Shown: one piece after another, positions 1 through 9,657 of the stretch
Layout: each line of letters opens with the position of its first letter
Position numbering within the stretch: position 1 is the stretch's first letter
From: Chloracidobacterium sp.
GTDB taxonomy: Bacteria; Acidobacteriota; Blastocatellia; Chloracidobacteriales; Chloracidobacteriaceae
Reading direction: 5' to 3'
Assembly (NCBI GenBank): GCA_025057975.1
Contig: JANWUV010000012.1
Location: 54,953-118,952, forward strand
Length of the DNA: 64,000 bases
Position numbers and translations under genes: made by a program
Notes under the pieces: model-generated
What the model was told of the DNA's origin: nothing
Seen by the model: only the letters and a program-made list of their open reading frames with translations
Databases searched by the model: none

Positions 1-1
1 G

Positions 2-1207
2 CGGCGCGCGTCATGGCTGATTTTCCTAGTGACGTTGGTTGACCAGATTGGGTGGGGGATGGTTGTCCCCATTTTGCCGACGTATGCGCGGGCGTTCGGC
101 GGCTCGCCGGTGGTCGTTGGGTGGCTGTTGGCTGCCTATTCCATTGTGCAGTTGCTGTGTGCGCCGGCTATTGGGCGACTTTCTGATCGCAAGGGTCGCA
201 AGCCGCTGCTGTTGGCGTGCATGGGGGGGTCAACGGTTGCGGCGGCGGCGACTGGCGCAGCGTCGTTACTGACCGACCACACGCTGGCGCTAGGCGTGTT
301 GTTTGCGGCGCGCGCGCTAGACGGCGCAACGGGCGGCAATACGGCGCTGGCTATGAGCTACGCCAGCGATGTCGCGCCGCCGGAGCGACGCGCGCAGAGC
401 CTAGGGATGATCGGCGCGGCGATTGGTCTGGGCTACACCATCGGCCCCGCGCTCGGTGGGCTGGTCGCCCACTACACCGACGCTGCGACGCCGTTTTACG
501 TCGCTGCCGGCCTAGCTCTAGCCAACGGGCTGGCGATGTGGTGGCTGCTGCCGGAGAGCCTGTCCCCTGAACGCCGCGCCGAAGCTGCGTCCAACCATTA
601 CGCCGGCGATGTGGCTTCCCTGTGGACCTGGCTGCGCCATCCACAACTCGGCCCGCTGTTCGTCATTAACTTTCTGTTCATTGTGGCGGCGTCCTGCTAC
701 CAGATGATGCTGCCGCTCTACACCAACCTGCGGTTTTCGCTGGAGGAGCGTGACAATAGCTATCTGTTCGCTTTCCTCGGCCTGACGATGACAATTGTAC
801 AAGCCGGCTGCATTCGTCCGCTGGTACATCGGTTTGGGGAACGCTCCGTGTTTGTCTTCGGCGTTAGCTTGCTGACGACGACGCTGGCGGCAGCCCCGTT
901 GGCGGATGCCGTCGCCGGTTTGGTTTGGCTGTGCGCCGGTATGGGCGTCGGAACGGCGCTCGCCAACCCGACGCTGCTGGCGTTGCTCACCAATCAAGCC
1001 GAGGAGGAGGAACGCGGCGAAGTCTTGGGGGTCGCTGCTTCCGTCGCTGGTCTCGGACGGATTCTGGCGCCTGCTTGGTGTGGGTACGCCGTGAAGCACG
1101 TTTCCATCGTGTCCCCGTTTGTAACCGGCGCTGCCGTCGCAGCATTAGCGACGGCAATGTTTGTCGCGTTCGTCACGATAAAAACAACGGCATCGGCTCG
1201 GTCGTAA
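2..1207 (+). CDS. MFS transporter, 5' end cut by the window
   Basis: Integral membrane transporter of the major facilitator superfamily, probably a drug or metabolite:proton antiporter. The frame is open from base 2. The codons before the GTG at 29 encode WLIFLV, which completes the first membrane helix, so the true start lies upstream of the window. About twelve hydrophobic segments can be traced. The cytoplasmic loop between helices 2 and 3 carries the MFS signature GRLSDRKGRKP. The closest general resemblance is to the tetracycline-resistance-like/DHA1 branch, but the substrate cannot be read from sequence. It ends 35 bases before the nuclease gene on the same strand, so co-transcription is possible though no functional link is evident. 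Confidence 0.85.
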   Translation, partial: RRASWLIFLVTLVDQIGWGMVVPILPTYARAFGGSPVVVGWLLAAYSIVQLLCAPAIGRLSDRKGRKPLLLACMGGSTVAAAATGAASLLTDHTLALGVLFAARALDGATGGNTALAMSYASDVAPPERRAQSLGMIGAAIGLGYTIGPALGGLVAHYTDAATPFYVAAGLALANGLAMWWLLPESLSPERRAEAASNHYAGDVASLWTWLRHPQLGPLFVINFLFIVAASCYQMMLPLYTNLRFSLEERDNSYLFAFLGLTMTIVQAGCIRPLVHRFGERSVFVFGVSLLTTTLAAAPLADAVAGLVWLCAGMGVGTALANPTLLALLTNQAEEEERGEVLGVAASVAGLGRILAPAWCGYAVKHVSIVSPFVTGAAVAALATAMFVAFVTIKTTASARS

Positions 1208-1242
1208 GCCTGCTCTACGTACGCCTCTGGGAGGATTCGCCT

Positions 1243-4200
1243 ATGCCGCCGCAACGTGAAATCTGGCGTGGTCCGCTTCTCGGAAAACAGCGCGACCATC
1301 TGTTGGCGGCGGTGAGGGCATTCATTCAGCAAGGCCGTGCGCAAAGCGTTCTCTATCTGACGGCCTCGCGGCCAATGCTGGACGCCGTTTCTCGTCGCCT
1401 GCTTGACGGGCAAAGCTGTGTCGGCAGCTTTGACGGGCTGCCGGTGTATCTCTTCAATGGATTCATCCGCCGCCTGCTGCGGACGGCGCTGCTTGAGTGG
1501 GACGGTCGCTGGCAACCTGTCCCCCGCCGCCGCGACATCAGTGGCGAAGACTACCCGATGCGCCGCCCGCTCATCGCCCAAATCATGCGGCAGCTTGCGC
1601 AACGAGGGCGACTGCCGGCTTTTGGCGCGTTGGCGACAGCCGGCGGCTGCGTCGCTTCCGTCACAAAGCTGATTGGCGAAATCACCCGCGCCGGTAAAAC
1701 CGCCGCTGAGTTTGCCCGTATCGTTGAGCAACGCATCGCGCGTCATCAGGAAAGCCTCCCCGCGCCCGACCCGACCGGCACGCAGGCACCGCATCCGGCG
1801 GAGCAGGTTTATGGCTACGAACGTGATGTCGCCCGCATCGCCCAGTGCTACGCCGCCGCTTTGGAAATTGGTGGGCTGACCGAAAACGACTACGATTACT
1901 TGCGAGCGATAGCGGCGCTGGACGGTGAACTCGACGGCTCTCCCTGCCGGACGCCTTTCCTCGAAGGCGTCGAGTGGATCATTGTGGACGGCTTCTTCGA
2001 CTTCACGCCGGTTCAGGGTGAAATCCTCCGCCGTCTGGTGGCGCGCGCGCCGCGGATCACCTTCAACTTCGACGATGACGTGGACAATCCGCAGGTTTTC
2101 GCGCCGGTTCAGGAAACCATCGCCAAAGTCAAAGCCATGGGCGAGGGGTTTACGGAAGTCGTCTTCCATGAACGAGCCGGGACGAAAACCATCGCCGTTG
2201 AGCCGACGGCGGAGGGGCTGGATATCTTGCGCCACGGGTTGTTCAATCCGTCGTTTCGTGCGCCGACGGCGGCGGAAGCTACTACGCCACCGGTCTTTGT
2301 GGCGGCCGCGCCCGATGTCGAACGCGAACTTCGGCATCTTGCCAAAACCATCAAGCAGTACGTCACGCTCGACGACCTGACGCCGTCCGACATCGCCATC
2401 GTCGTTCGGGACAAGGAGGCCTACGGCCCACATTTGCGGCGCATCCTGAGCGACGAAGGCATCGCCTACACGCTTGACGAACGGCTGCCGGTGATGGACG
2501 TTCCAGCCGTCCGCGCTTGGCTTAAGCTGTTGGCGGCGGCGATGGATCGTCCGTCCGATGAAAGCCCATCCGGGGAAGAGCCGCCAGCGATCCCAGTTGG
2601 CCGGCTGATTGATGTCCTCAAGAGTGATTACTTTGCCGTACCGGACAACTTGTTGACCGCCGACGACATAGAAAACGTCGTTGCGTTTGTCGGCGACCAG
2701 CTGCGCCTTGACGCTTGGCTCAAACGTGCGCAACGACTGGCGGCTTACCTGCGACGGCTGGGCAATGCAGCAGACAGTACGGTGGACGCCGACCAAACCG
2801 CCGAGACTGAAGCGGAGGCCGCCACATCTGAGCCGAAGGTTCACCCAGACGCCGTTACGGCCGCGGACCTGGACGCCGTCGGCGACCTGCTGCGACGACT
2901 GGGACGCCTGATTGCTGGCATCCCGTTGACGGGAACAGCGGAAGCGCTTTTGCAGGCTATTGAGCAGACGCTAGCGGCGTTGAGTTTTGAGTCGCGGCTC
3001 GAAACCGACATTCGGATGGCCGTGGGACAACCCCGGCGACTGCTGCAGGCGACGCTGGATTTGCGCGGGTTGCAGGCTGTTCGGCGGGCCGTGGCGGCCG
3101 CCGTGGACGCCCAACGGCTTGCAGCGCGCAGCATAGCGGCTGTTTTGGGCGGGGCGTCGCCGGTAAACACGGCCTCGCCCACGCTGACCTTGGCCGCCTT
3201 TCAGGCTGACATTCTGCGGGCGTTGGACGGCCTTACGTTGCGCGTTGAGCCGGAGACCTTTGGCGCAGTGCGCATTCTGGAAGCAACAACCGTGCGGGGT
3301 TTGCACTTTCCGGTCATTTTCGTTCCGGGCCTTGTGGAAGGCGGCTTTCCTATTCGACTGTCGGGCGACTGGATTTATCCGGCTGCCGAGCGCGAACAGC
3401 TCAAGGAGGACGGCCTCACCCTCGAAGATCTCTCGCCGGCGACCCTGGCTAAGGAAGAGCATTACTTTTACCAAGCCGTCTGTCGTGCAACGCAGGCCGT
3501 CCATCTTTCGTACCCGACCATCGGAGCGGAGGACGAGGAGTTGTCTCCCTCTTCGTTTCTGGCTGAAATCGGGCGGTTGGTCCCAGAAACACAGCCCGGC
3601 GGACGGCGGCACACTGTCGTGCCGAAGGGGTACGACGGCGCATCGCTGTTGAAAGCGACTACGAAGCACGAACTACTCCGTCAAACAGCGGCGGCAACCG
3701 CCCGTCTTCGACGCGGCGCGGCGGCTGATGAGCTGTTGTCGCCGCCGGACGCTGAAGACGCGCCGCCGGTGCTGTCACCGTTGGAACAACTGGCGGCCGT
3801 TCAAGATTACCTTGAGCGGCAGGGTTGGTTCTCTGCAACGCTCGTACAGCGCCAAGCAGTTGAGCAGTCCCGCTACAGCCGCGCATGGACGCCCTTTGAC
3901 GGTCACATTGAAAGCGCTGACCTGCGCGAGGAATTGGCAAAGCGATTCGGCGAGCGGTACGTGTTCAGCGCCACGGCGTTGAATGAGTATGCGGCTTGCC
4001 CGTTCCGGTTTTTCGCCCACCGCGTCTTACGGCTTCGCCCGCGAGTCAGCGCTGCGCTTGATCTTCAGGCGGTGGAGCGCGGCCGCATCGTGCATGACAT
4101 TCTGCGGGACGTTTACCGCCAAGACTCGCCGCACGCGGCCTCGCCCGACCAACAAGCAGTCCACTTGGAGCGACTGCATGCGGTGGCAAACGCTGTCTTT

Positions 4201-4935
4201 GACGCTTATGAGCAACGGATTCCGCCGCTCAACACCCGGTTGTGGGCGATTGAAAAGCGCGTCCTATTGACATACCTCGAACAACTGCTCATCGAAGAGA
4301 TGACATATGGGAACGCCGCCGCCCATGTCACGGAACTGGCCTTTGGTATGCAGTCGCTGCACGCCGATCCTCGTTCGAAAAGATTGCCGCTGAGGCTCAC
4401 CGGCGCAAACGGCGAAATCATTCAACTCCGTGGGCAAATAGACCGGATTGATATCCTTGAGGCTCGGAACGGCGCGGAAGGACAACGGGTGTTTGTTGTC
4501 TATGACTACAAGCTGTCTAAAGGCCCTTCCGTACGCGACATGCTCGAAGGGCGCGATGTACAAATCGCCGTCTACCTTGCGGCTTTGGCGAATAGTTTCC
4601 CCGAATTCCAACCCGTCATTGGCGGTGGCTATTTCGCCGTTGCAAAGACGCCGCGTTGTCACCATGGTCTTTACCTGTTGGAGTATGAAAGCCTGTTGAA
4701 CCAGCCCTACGGTCGCTCATTCATATCACGAGAAGACTTTGAAGCCACATACAAGGTTGTTATGGATTACGTCTGGAAATATCAAGCGCAGATCAAACAA
4801 GGAAGATTTGATGTGTTCCCTGCACGCGGCATACGCGAGTGTGCGTCCTGCGATTTCTCATCTGTTTGCCGATATGAAACTTACAGAATCAGACGCAAGG
4901 TCGGCTCACCTCACAAAACTCAACGGCAAGACTAA
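1243..4935 (+). CDS. addB: AddB-like PD-(D/E)XK nuclease with iron-sulfur cluster
   Basis: Probable second subunit of an AddAB-type helicase-nuclease that processes DNA double-strand ends for recombination. The 1230-residue protein has an N-terminal inactivated-helicase-like part (LYLTASRPMLDAVSRRL near residue 35) and a C-terminal RecB-like nuclease. That nuclease shows D1067 in GQIDRID and D1088/K1090 in YDYK. Four cysteines typical of the AddB 4Fe-4S clasp flank it: C919 in AACPFRF, then C1200, C1203 and C1209 in the C-x2-C-x5-C pattern. The open frame runs upstream to 925, inside the MFS gene. I chose the ATG at 1243 because GGGAGG precedes it and the conserved text begins there. No addA helicase gene is adjacent; the next gene is glgP. 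The partner must lie elsewhere or outside the window. Confidence 0.85.
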   Translation: MPPQREIWRGPLLGKQRDHLLAAVRAFIQQGRAQSVLYLTASRPMLDAVSRRLLDGQSCVGSFDGLPVYLFNGFIRRLLRTALLEWDGRWQPVPRRRDISGEDYPMRRPLIAQIMRQLAQRGRLPAFGALATAGGCVASVTKLIGEITRAGKTAAEFARIVEQRIARHQESLPAPDPTGTQAPHPAEQVYGYERDVARIAQCYAAALEIGGLTENDYDYLRAIAALDGELDGSPCRTPFLEGVEWIIVDGFFDFTPVQGEILRRLVARAPRITFNFDDDVDNPQVFAPVQETIAKVKAMGEGFTEVVFHERAGTKTIAVEPTAEGLDILRHGLFNPSFRAPTAAEATTPPVFVAAAPDVERELRHLAKTIKQYVTLDDLTPSDIAIVVRDKEAYGPHLRRILSDEGIAYTLDERLPVMDVPAVRAWLKLLAAAMDRPSDESPSGEEPPAIPVGRLIDVLKSDYFAVPDNLLTADDIENVVAFVGDQLRLDAWLKRAQRLAAYLRRLGNAADSTVDADQTAETEAEAATSEPKVHPDAVTAADLDAVGDLLRRLGRLIAGIPLTGTAEALLQAIEQTLAALSFESRLETDIRMAVGQPRRLLQATLDLRGLQAVRRAVAAAVDAQRLAARSIAAVLGGASPVNTASPTLTLAAFQADILRALDGLTLRVEPETFGAVRILEATTVRGLHFPVIFVPGLVEGGFPIRLSGDWIYPAAEREQLKEDGLTLEDLSPATLAKEEHYFYQAVCRATQAVHLSYPTIGAEDEELSPSSFLAEIGRLVPETQPGGRRHTVVPKGYDGASLLKATTKHELLRQTAAATARLRRGAAADELLSPPDAEDAPPVLSPLEQLAAVQDYLERQGWFSATLVQRQAVEQSRYSRAWTPFDGHIESADLREELAKRFGERYVFSATALNEYAACPFRFFAHRVLRLRPRVSAALDLQAVERGRIVHDILRDVYRQDSPHAASPDQQAVHLERLHAVANAVFDAYEQRIPPLNTRLWAIEKRVLLTYLEQLLIEEMTYGNAAAHVTELAFGMQSLHADPRSKRLPLRLTGANGEIIQLRGQIDRIDILEARNGAEGQRVFVVYDYKLSKGPSVRDMLEGRDVQIAVYLAALANSFPEFQPVIGGGYFAVAKTPRCHHGLYLLEYESLLNQPYGRSFISREDFEATYKVVMDYVWKYQAQIKQGRFDVFPARGIRECASCDFSSVCRYETYRIRRKVGSPHKTQRQD

Positions 4936-4961
4936 TCACGTTCACAACGGAGGTTGCAAGC

Positions 4962-7496
4962 ATGTCCCAGACGAAAACGCTGCTTTCGGAGTCGGCCGCC
5001 AATCTTTCGGCGTACGAGAGCTATCACGGACTGACGGCGCAGGCCATTCAGCGTAGTTTTCTCGATCATCTGGAGTTTACCTTAGCCAAGGATCGCTTCA
5101 GCATGACCGAATTAGATCGCTATCTGGCGCTGGCCTATGCCATTCGAGACCGGCTCATCGAACGTTGGCTGCGGACGCAGGATGCCTACTACCGCGCTGA
5201 CGCCAAACGGGTGTATTACCTCTCGATGGAATTCCTCATGGGGCGCACGCTTGGCAACGCTATCGTCAATCTCAATCTCCGGGAAGAGTGTCAGAAAGCC
5301 TTGGCCGACCTTGGTTACGCCCTTGAAGAAGTGCAGGAAATTGAACCCGACGCCGGCCTCGGCAACGGTGGTCTTGGCCGCCTAGCGGCTTGCTTTCTTG
5401 ACTCCATGGCGACACTGGCGCTGCCGGGATATGGCTACGGCATTCGCTATGAGTATGGCATTTTCCACCAACAGATCAAAGACGGTGAGCAAGTCGAGCA
5501 ACCGGACAACTGGCTGCGTTACGGCAATCCGTGGGAAATTGCGCGCCCCGAACTGCTTTACCCGGTGCACTACTACGGTGAAGTCGTCCAGTATCCAAAC
5601 GAAAAAGGCAAGATTGTTCACAAGTGGATTAAAACAGAAACAGTCCTGGCGATGGCCTATGACACACCGATTCCGGGGTACGGCGTACAAAATGTCAACA
5701 CCTTGCGTCTCTGGTCGTCGAAGGCCTCGCGGGAATTTGATTTCTACTACTTCAATGAGGGTGACTACATTAGTGCTGTTCGTTCAAAAACTGAATCTGA
5801 AACAATTTCAAAAGTTCTCTATCCCAATGACAATCGGCACTCCGGTAAAGAACTCCGGTTGAAGCAGGAGTATTTTTTTGTCTCAGCGACGCTTCAGGAC
5901 ATCTTTCGGCGCTACAAAAAGAACCGCTCAACTTTTGACGATTTTCCCGACAAAGTAGCCATCCAACTCAATGATACACATCCGGCAATCGCCGTCGCCG
6001 AACTGATGCGTATTTTCGTTGACATTGAAGATCTTCCTTGGGAAAAGGCGTGGGAACTGACGCGCGCAACCGTCGCCTACACAAACCACACGGTTTTGCC
6101 TGAAGCTCTAGAAAAGTGGACAGTTGACTTGCTGGGCAAAGTTCTGCCACGTCACTTAGAAATCATCTATGAGATCAATTACAGGTTCCTGCGCGAAGTT
6201 CGCTCAAGATATCCGAACAATGAATCGCTAGTGGAACGTGTCTCTTTAGTTGAGGAGCCGATTCCGAACATTCGTCCGAAGTCCATCAGAATGGCGCACC
6301 TAGCGATTGTCGGCTCACACCGCGTTAACGGCGTCGCCAAGCTCCACACGGAGATTCTCAAGCGAGATCTTTTCCGAGACTTCGCCATGATGTTTCCCGA
6401 AAGGTTTGAAAACAAAACCAACGGCATCACCCAGCGACGGTGGCTTGCCTGCTGCAATCCACGGCTGGCTCGACTGATTACAGAAGCCATTGGCGACAAG
6501 TGGATGACCGACCTGTATGAGATGGAAAAGTTGGTCCCACTCGCCGAAGACCCCGGCTTCCGGCAGGAATGGTGGAAAATCAAACAGGAGGGCAAGGACA
6601 TTCTTATCAAGCTCATCGAAGATGAATGGGGCGGCAAGCTGCGGATAGACAAAACTTCAATGTTTGACTGTCAAGTGAAGCGCATTCATGAGTACAAGCG
6701 CCAGCTACTCAATGTCCTGCATGTGATTACGCTGTACAACCGTTTACGGCATAACCCAAACCTTGACATTACACCACGTACGATTATTTTCTCCGGTAAG
6801 GCGGCGCCGGGCTATCGGTTGGCGAAGTTGATTATTCGACTCATCAATGCCGTCGCTGAAATCGTCAACAATGACGTTATGGTGCGGGATCGCTTACGGG
6901 TTGTTTTTCTCCCGAACTACCGCGTTTCATTGGCGGAGAAAATTCTGCCGGGAGCGGAGTTGTCCGAGCAAATTTCGACTGCCGGCATGGAAGCCAGCGG
7001 CACAGGTAATATGAAGTTCGCGCTCAACGGCGCATTGACCATCGGAACGCTTGATGGGGCAAACATAGAAATCGCCGAAGAAGTAGGACGCGAGAATATC
7101 TTTATCTTCGGACTGACAGCTGAGGAAGTAGCGGCGCTGAGGCCACACTATGCATCGTGGGAGTATTTCCACAAGGACCTCGAACTCAATGAGGCGCTTA
7201 ATATGATCGGCGGTGGGTATTTCAGTCCGCTTGATAGGGAACTCTTCCATCCGATTCTGTTTTCGTTGCTTGAAGGCGGCGACCAGTACATGGTGCTGGC
7301 GGACTATCGCGCCTATGTTGAATGTCAAGAACAGGTTTCGCAAGCGTACCTCAATCAGGATGAGTGGACGCGGAAATCCATCCTCAATGCGGCTAAAATG
7401 GGTAAGTTCTCTAGTGACCGAACGATTTTGGAATATGCCCAGTCTATTTGGAGAGTGTCGCCTGTCCATGTCAACATGGCGGCCTGTGAGATTTAG
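4962..7496 (+). CDS. glgP: Glycogen/alpha-glucan phosphorylase
   Basis: Cytosolic pyridoxal-phosphate enzyme that releases glucose-1-phosphate from the non-reducing ends of glycogen or maltodextrins (GT35). At 844 residues it has the normal length for the family. The family text is intact from end to end: the N-terminal YYLSMEFLMGR, EPDAGLGNGGLGRLAACF, and the PLP site GTGNMKFALNGA with the Schiff-base lysine at K685. ACGGAGG lies just ahead of the ATG at 4962. It starts 26 bases after the nuclease gene and may share its transcript, but the functions are unrelated. No other glycogen genes are in the window. Allosteric control cannot be judged from the sequence. Confidence 0.97.
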   Translation: MSQTKTLLSESAANLSAYESYHGLTAQAIQRSFLDHLEFTLAKDRFSMTELDRYLALAYAIRDRLIERWLRTQDAYYRADAKRVYYLSMEFLMGRTLGNAIVNLNLREECQKALADLGYALEEVQEIEPDAGLGNGGLGRLAACFLDSMATLALPGYGYGIRYEYGIFHQQIKDGEQVEQPDNWLRYGNPWEIARPELLYPVHYYGEVVQYPNEKGKIVHKWIKTETVLAMAYDTPIPGYGVQNVNTLRLWSSKASREFDFYYFNEGDYISAVRSKTESETISKVLYPNDNRHSGKELRLKQEYFFVSATLQDIFRRYKKNRSTFDDFPDKVAIQLNDTHPAIAVAELMRIFVDIEDLPWEKAWELTRATVAYTNHTVLPEALEKWTVDLLGKVLPRHLEIIYEINYRFLREVRSRYPNNESLVERVSLVEEPIPNIRPKSIRMAHLAIVGSHRVNGVAKLHTEILKRDLFRDFAMMFPERFENKTNGITQRRWLACCNPRLARLITEAIGDKWMTDLYEMEKLVPLAEDPGFRQEWWKIKQEGKDILIKLIEDEWGGKLRIDKTSMFDCQVKRIHEYKRQLLNVLHVITLYNRLRHNPNLDITPRTIIFSGKAAPGYRLAKLIIRLINAVAEIVNNDVMVRDRLRVVFLPNYRVSLAEKILPGAELSEQISTAGMEASGTGNMKFALNGALTIGTLDGANIEIAEEVGRENIFIFGLTAEEVAALRPHYASWEYFHKDLELNEALNMIGGGYFSPLDRELFHPILFSLLEGGDQYMVLADYRAYVECQEQVSQAYLNQDEWTRKSILNAAKMGKFSSDRTILEYAQSIWRVSPVHVNMAACEI

Positions 7497-7831
7497 ACGG
7501 AATGTTTTGGCTGGGTTTCACTCGTCAGTTTCCGGGGTCATCGAGCGCTGTAACACTGGCGAGCGCCATAATACTGGCTAGGCGTGAAGGCGGCGGCGTC
7601 TCGCCTGCGCAGTGAAGCAACGCACGCTTGGTCTTCCCGCCAGACAGGGCAGGGAAGGGCAGCCTTGCCCGCCCCGCAGGGTTTAGCGCCGTCCTGACAC
7701 CGAAGCGTGCGCCGACGCGAACTCGTTCGAGCCGACGCGACCTCGTTTGAGAAACGAACCGGTTGCAAGCGAGCGCCGCTCAATGGTTTCTGGTACGTCC
7801 TCGGTGGAATCGAGCCGGAGACGCCAGCCGC
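7497..7831. other. Intergenic region between convergent genes
   Basis: This region separates the 3' ends of glgP (+) and the cytochrome gene (-). I see no credible reading frame and no clear terminator with a T-run. Its one notable structure is the 20-base tandem duplication at 7711-7750. Confidence 0.6.
7711..7750. repeat. Two-copy 20-bp imperfect tandem repeat
   Basis: Unit 7711-7730 and unit 7731-7750 match at 18 of 20 positions, both beginning GCCGACGCGA. They are directly adjacent, with no third copy on either side. The position is non-coding, between two convergent 3' ends. Confidence 0.8.
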
Positions 7832-9646
7832 TTACTCGCCAATGTCAATCGTGGAGCTTTTGGCCAACTCAGCACGGAAGGCGGCCATCTGCGCCGCCGG
7901 AATCTGCCAGTCAGCGTCAAGCGGCACACTCGCCGGCCGCGTCCACTCCGCTGACTTAGGTAGCGACCGCCACCACGCGGCATACCGTCCGATGACCGCC
8001 TCTCGGTCGCGCGCATCTGCAAGGTAGAAGAAGCCAAAATCCTCGCCGGAAACATTCCGCAGCGCGTCATAGGCGAAGTACCGAACGGCTGGATACGTGT
8101 CGCGCAACGCTTCAATTAGAAACGGAATCGCCCACTTGCGGTCGCGCGCCCGTCCGTCGGCTCCGCTTGTGCCCAACGCCCACGCAGCCGTGATGCGCGC
8201 CGACGGGTCGCGGCTGAACAACGCCCGTACCATTTCCGCAATGTTCGCCTCCGGGCGCGCGGCGTTGGTCTTGGACAGGGCGTACTTCGGCCCGTACCAC
8301 TGCGTCATGTAGCGCGCCGCCCACGCGGCGCTTTCGCCCGGATGACACATGTTGCAGCCATTCGGCATCTCCGTCGTCAGGCTCTTATCCGGTTCTGGGT
8401 TGAGGATGCGGTGCGTCCGCTTGGCGGTCAGCAGGCCGAACGAAATGCGCGGACGATGACACTCATAACAGGCGCTCCCGCTCCCATCGGCCCGGTGATG
8501 CGTATGGGCTTCCACGTTGGCGGCGATGGCGGCGTGGCACTGCGTACAGGATTTGTTCCCGCGCATTTCATCGTGCATCAGCGATTGCTGGCGGCCCTTG
8601 TGCACGTCATGGCAACTGATGCAGGTCATGCCGCCTTCCGTGTGGCACTTGCTCATCAGCAGGCCCTGATACTCGTAAGCCGTCAAACGCGGCGTGCCGT
8701 CCGGGTAAAAACGCGGCGCGAAGCTGTAGTCGCCAACCTTGGCCGTGATGTCCAGCGGGCGGTAGTACTTCGCCAAATCCTCACCCGGTGTGTACGGGTC
8801 GCCCGTGGCCATAATCTCCCGAATCTTGTCGAGTTCGATGGGCAGGCGTTGGCCGTGGCAGTGACCGCACACCTGGGTGTTGGCGCGCTTGTCCAGCTTT
8901 GCCTGATTGACAATTGTCGGGTCGTCCGGGCGCGCCTGCCGTCGCAGCCACGTCCAGCCGAAAGCTTGATTCTTCTCAACATGGAGCTGTCCGGGGCCGT
9001 GGCAGGCTTCGCAGCCGATGCCGAGTTCCTCGACTTTGGTGTTTGTAAACTGCCCCGTCTTCAAGTCCATGCCGGGGTTGCCCTTGACGTTGTGGCAGAA
9101 GATGCAGTTGTTGTTCCACACGCTCGTGTGGCGGCTGAAATCCGGCAAGTCCGGGTGCAGAAACAGCCCTTGCAGGTTGAACCAGTATTTTTTCTCAATA
9201 TTCCACGCGATGGGCAGCCGGTAGAACGTCGTCCCAACCTGCGTCACATACTGCTGGAAGCGCCGCGAGCCGATCGTACGGACAATTTTCGCCACCGCCA
9301 TGCGTCCGCTCGGATCGAGCGTTTCCATGAAGAACTCGTCGCCGCGCCGAAACATCCGCGAAGTGACGCCTAGGTAGGTGTACGTCGCGTTGTTGAAGTC
9401 GCCGACCACGGTTTCGGGCGTCGCCGGCTGCGTCATTTTGTGGTGGTGCGACGCCAGCCAGTGATCAAACTGCTCGCGGTGGCACTCCCGGCAGCTTTCC
9501 GACCCGACGTAGGCGACTTTGGACAAGTCCGGCGCATAGGCGCGCATCGCCTCCACCTGCCGTCGCCAACCAAACCAGAGCAACGCGACGAGGACGCCGC
9601 CGCCAAGCAGGACGCTGAGTTTGACAAGAACCGACTTCGAAAACAT
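7832..9646 (-). CDS. Membrane-anchored octaheme cytochrome c with HEAT-like tail
   Basis: Periplasmic electron-transfer or catalytic multiheme protein of 604 residues. One N-terminal membrane segment (residues 8-27) acts as an uncleaved anchor or signal. Eight CXXCH heme sites follow at about residues 52, 181, 212, 260, 342, 367, 393 and 431. An additional KCH lies at 333-335. The last ~120 residues have no heme sites and look HEAT-like (paired helices around FLIEALRDTYPAVRYFAYDAL). The reading frame extends upstream, but the ATG at 9646 places the membrane segment at the N-terminus and sits 11 bases after the upstream stop. It is therefore translated with the M1-like gene. Related octaheme proteins reduce nitrogen or sulfur oxyanions or pass electrons. 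The substrate is not identifiable here. Confidence 0.85.
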   Translation of the reverse strand: MFSKSVLVKLSVLLGGGVLVALLWFGWRRQVEAMRAYAPDLSKVAYVGSESCRECHREQFDHWLASHHHKMTQPATPETVVGDFNNATYTYLGVTSRMFRRGDEFFMETLDPSGRMAVAKIVRTIGSRRFQQYVTQVGTTFYRLPIAWNIEKKYWFNLQGLFLHPDLPDFSRHTSVWNNNCIFCHNVKGNPGMDLKTGQFTNTKVEELGIGCEACHGPGQLHVEKNQAFGWTWLRRQARPDDPTIVNQAKLDKRANTQVCGHCHGQRLPIELDKIREIMATGDPYTPGEDLAKYYRPLDITAKVGDYSFAPRFYPDGTPRLTAYEYQGLLMSKCHTEGGMTCISCHDVHKGRQQSLMHDEMRGNKSCTQCHAAIAANVEAHTHHRADGSGSACYECHRPRISFGLLTAKRTHRILNPEPDKSLTTEMPNGCNMCHPGESAAWAARYMTQWYGPKYALSKTNAARPEANIAEMVRALFSRDPSARITAAWALGTSGADGRARDRKWAIPFLIEALRDTYPAVRYFAYDALRNVSGEDFGFFYLADARDREAVIGRYAAWWRSLPKSAEWTRPASVPLDADWQIPAAQMAAFRAELAKSSTIDIGE

Positions 9647-9657
9647 GGTGACAGGCG

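Noticed and set aside
925..1242. 106-codon upstream extension of the AddB-like gene
   Set aside because: It overlaps the end of the MFS gene in another frame, is Arg-rich and lacks family similarity; the ATG at 1243 has a good ribosome-binding site.
994..2844. 616-codon open frame antisense to the AddB-like gene
   Set aside because: Arg-rich translation with no domain. The plus strand encodes a fully supported nuclease over the same bases; long antisense frames are common in GC-rich genes.
8342..9373. 343-codon frame antisense to the octaheme cytochrome
   Set aside because: The minus strand has eight CXXCH motifs in register. The plus-strand frame is a shadow of codon bias.
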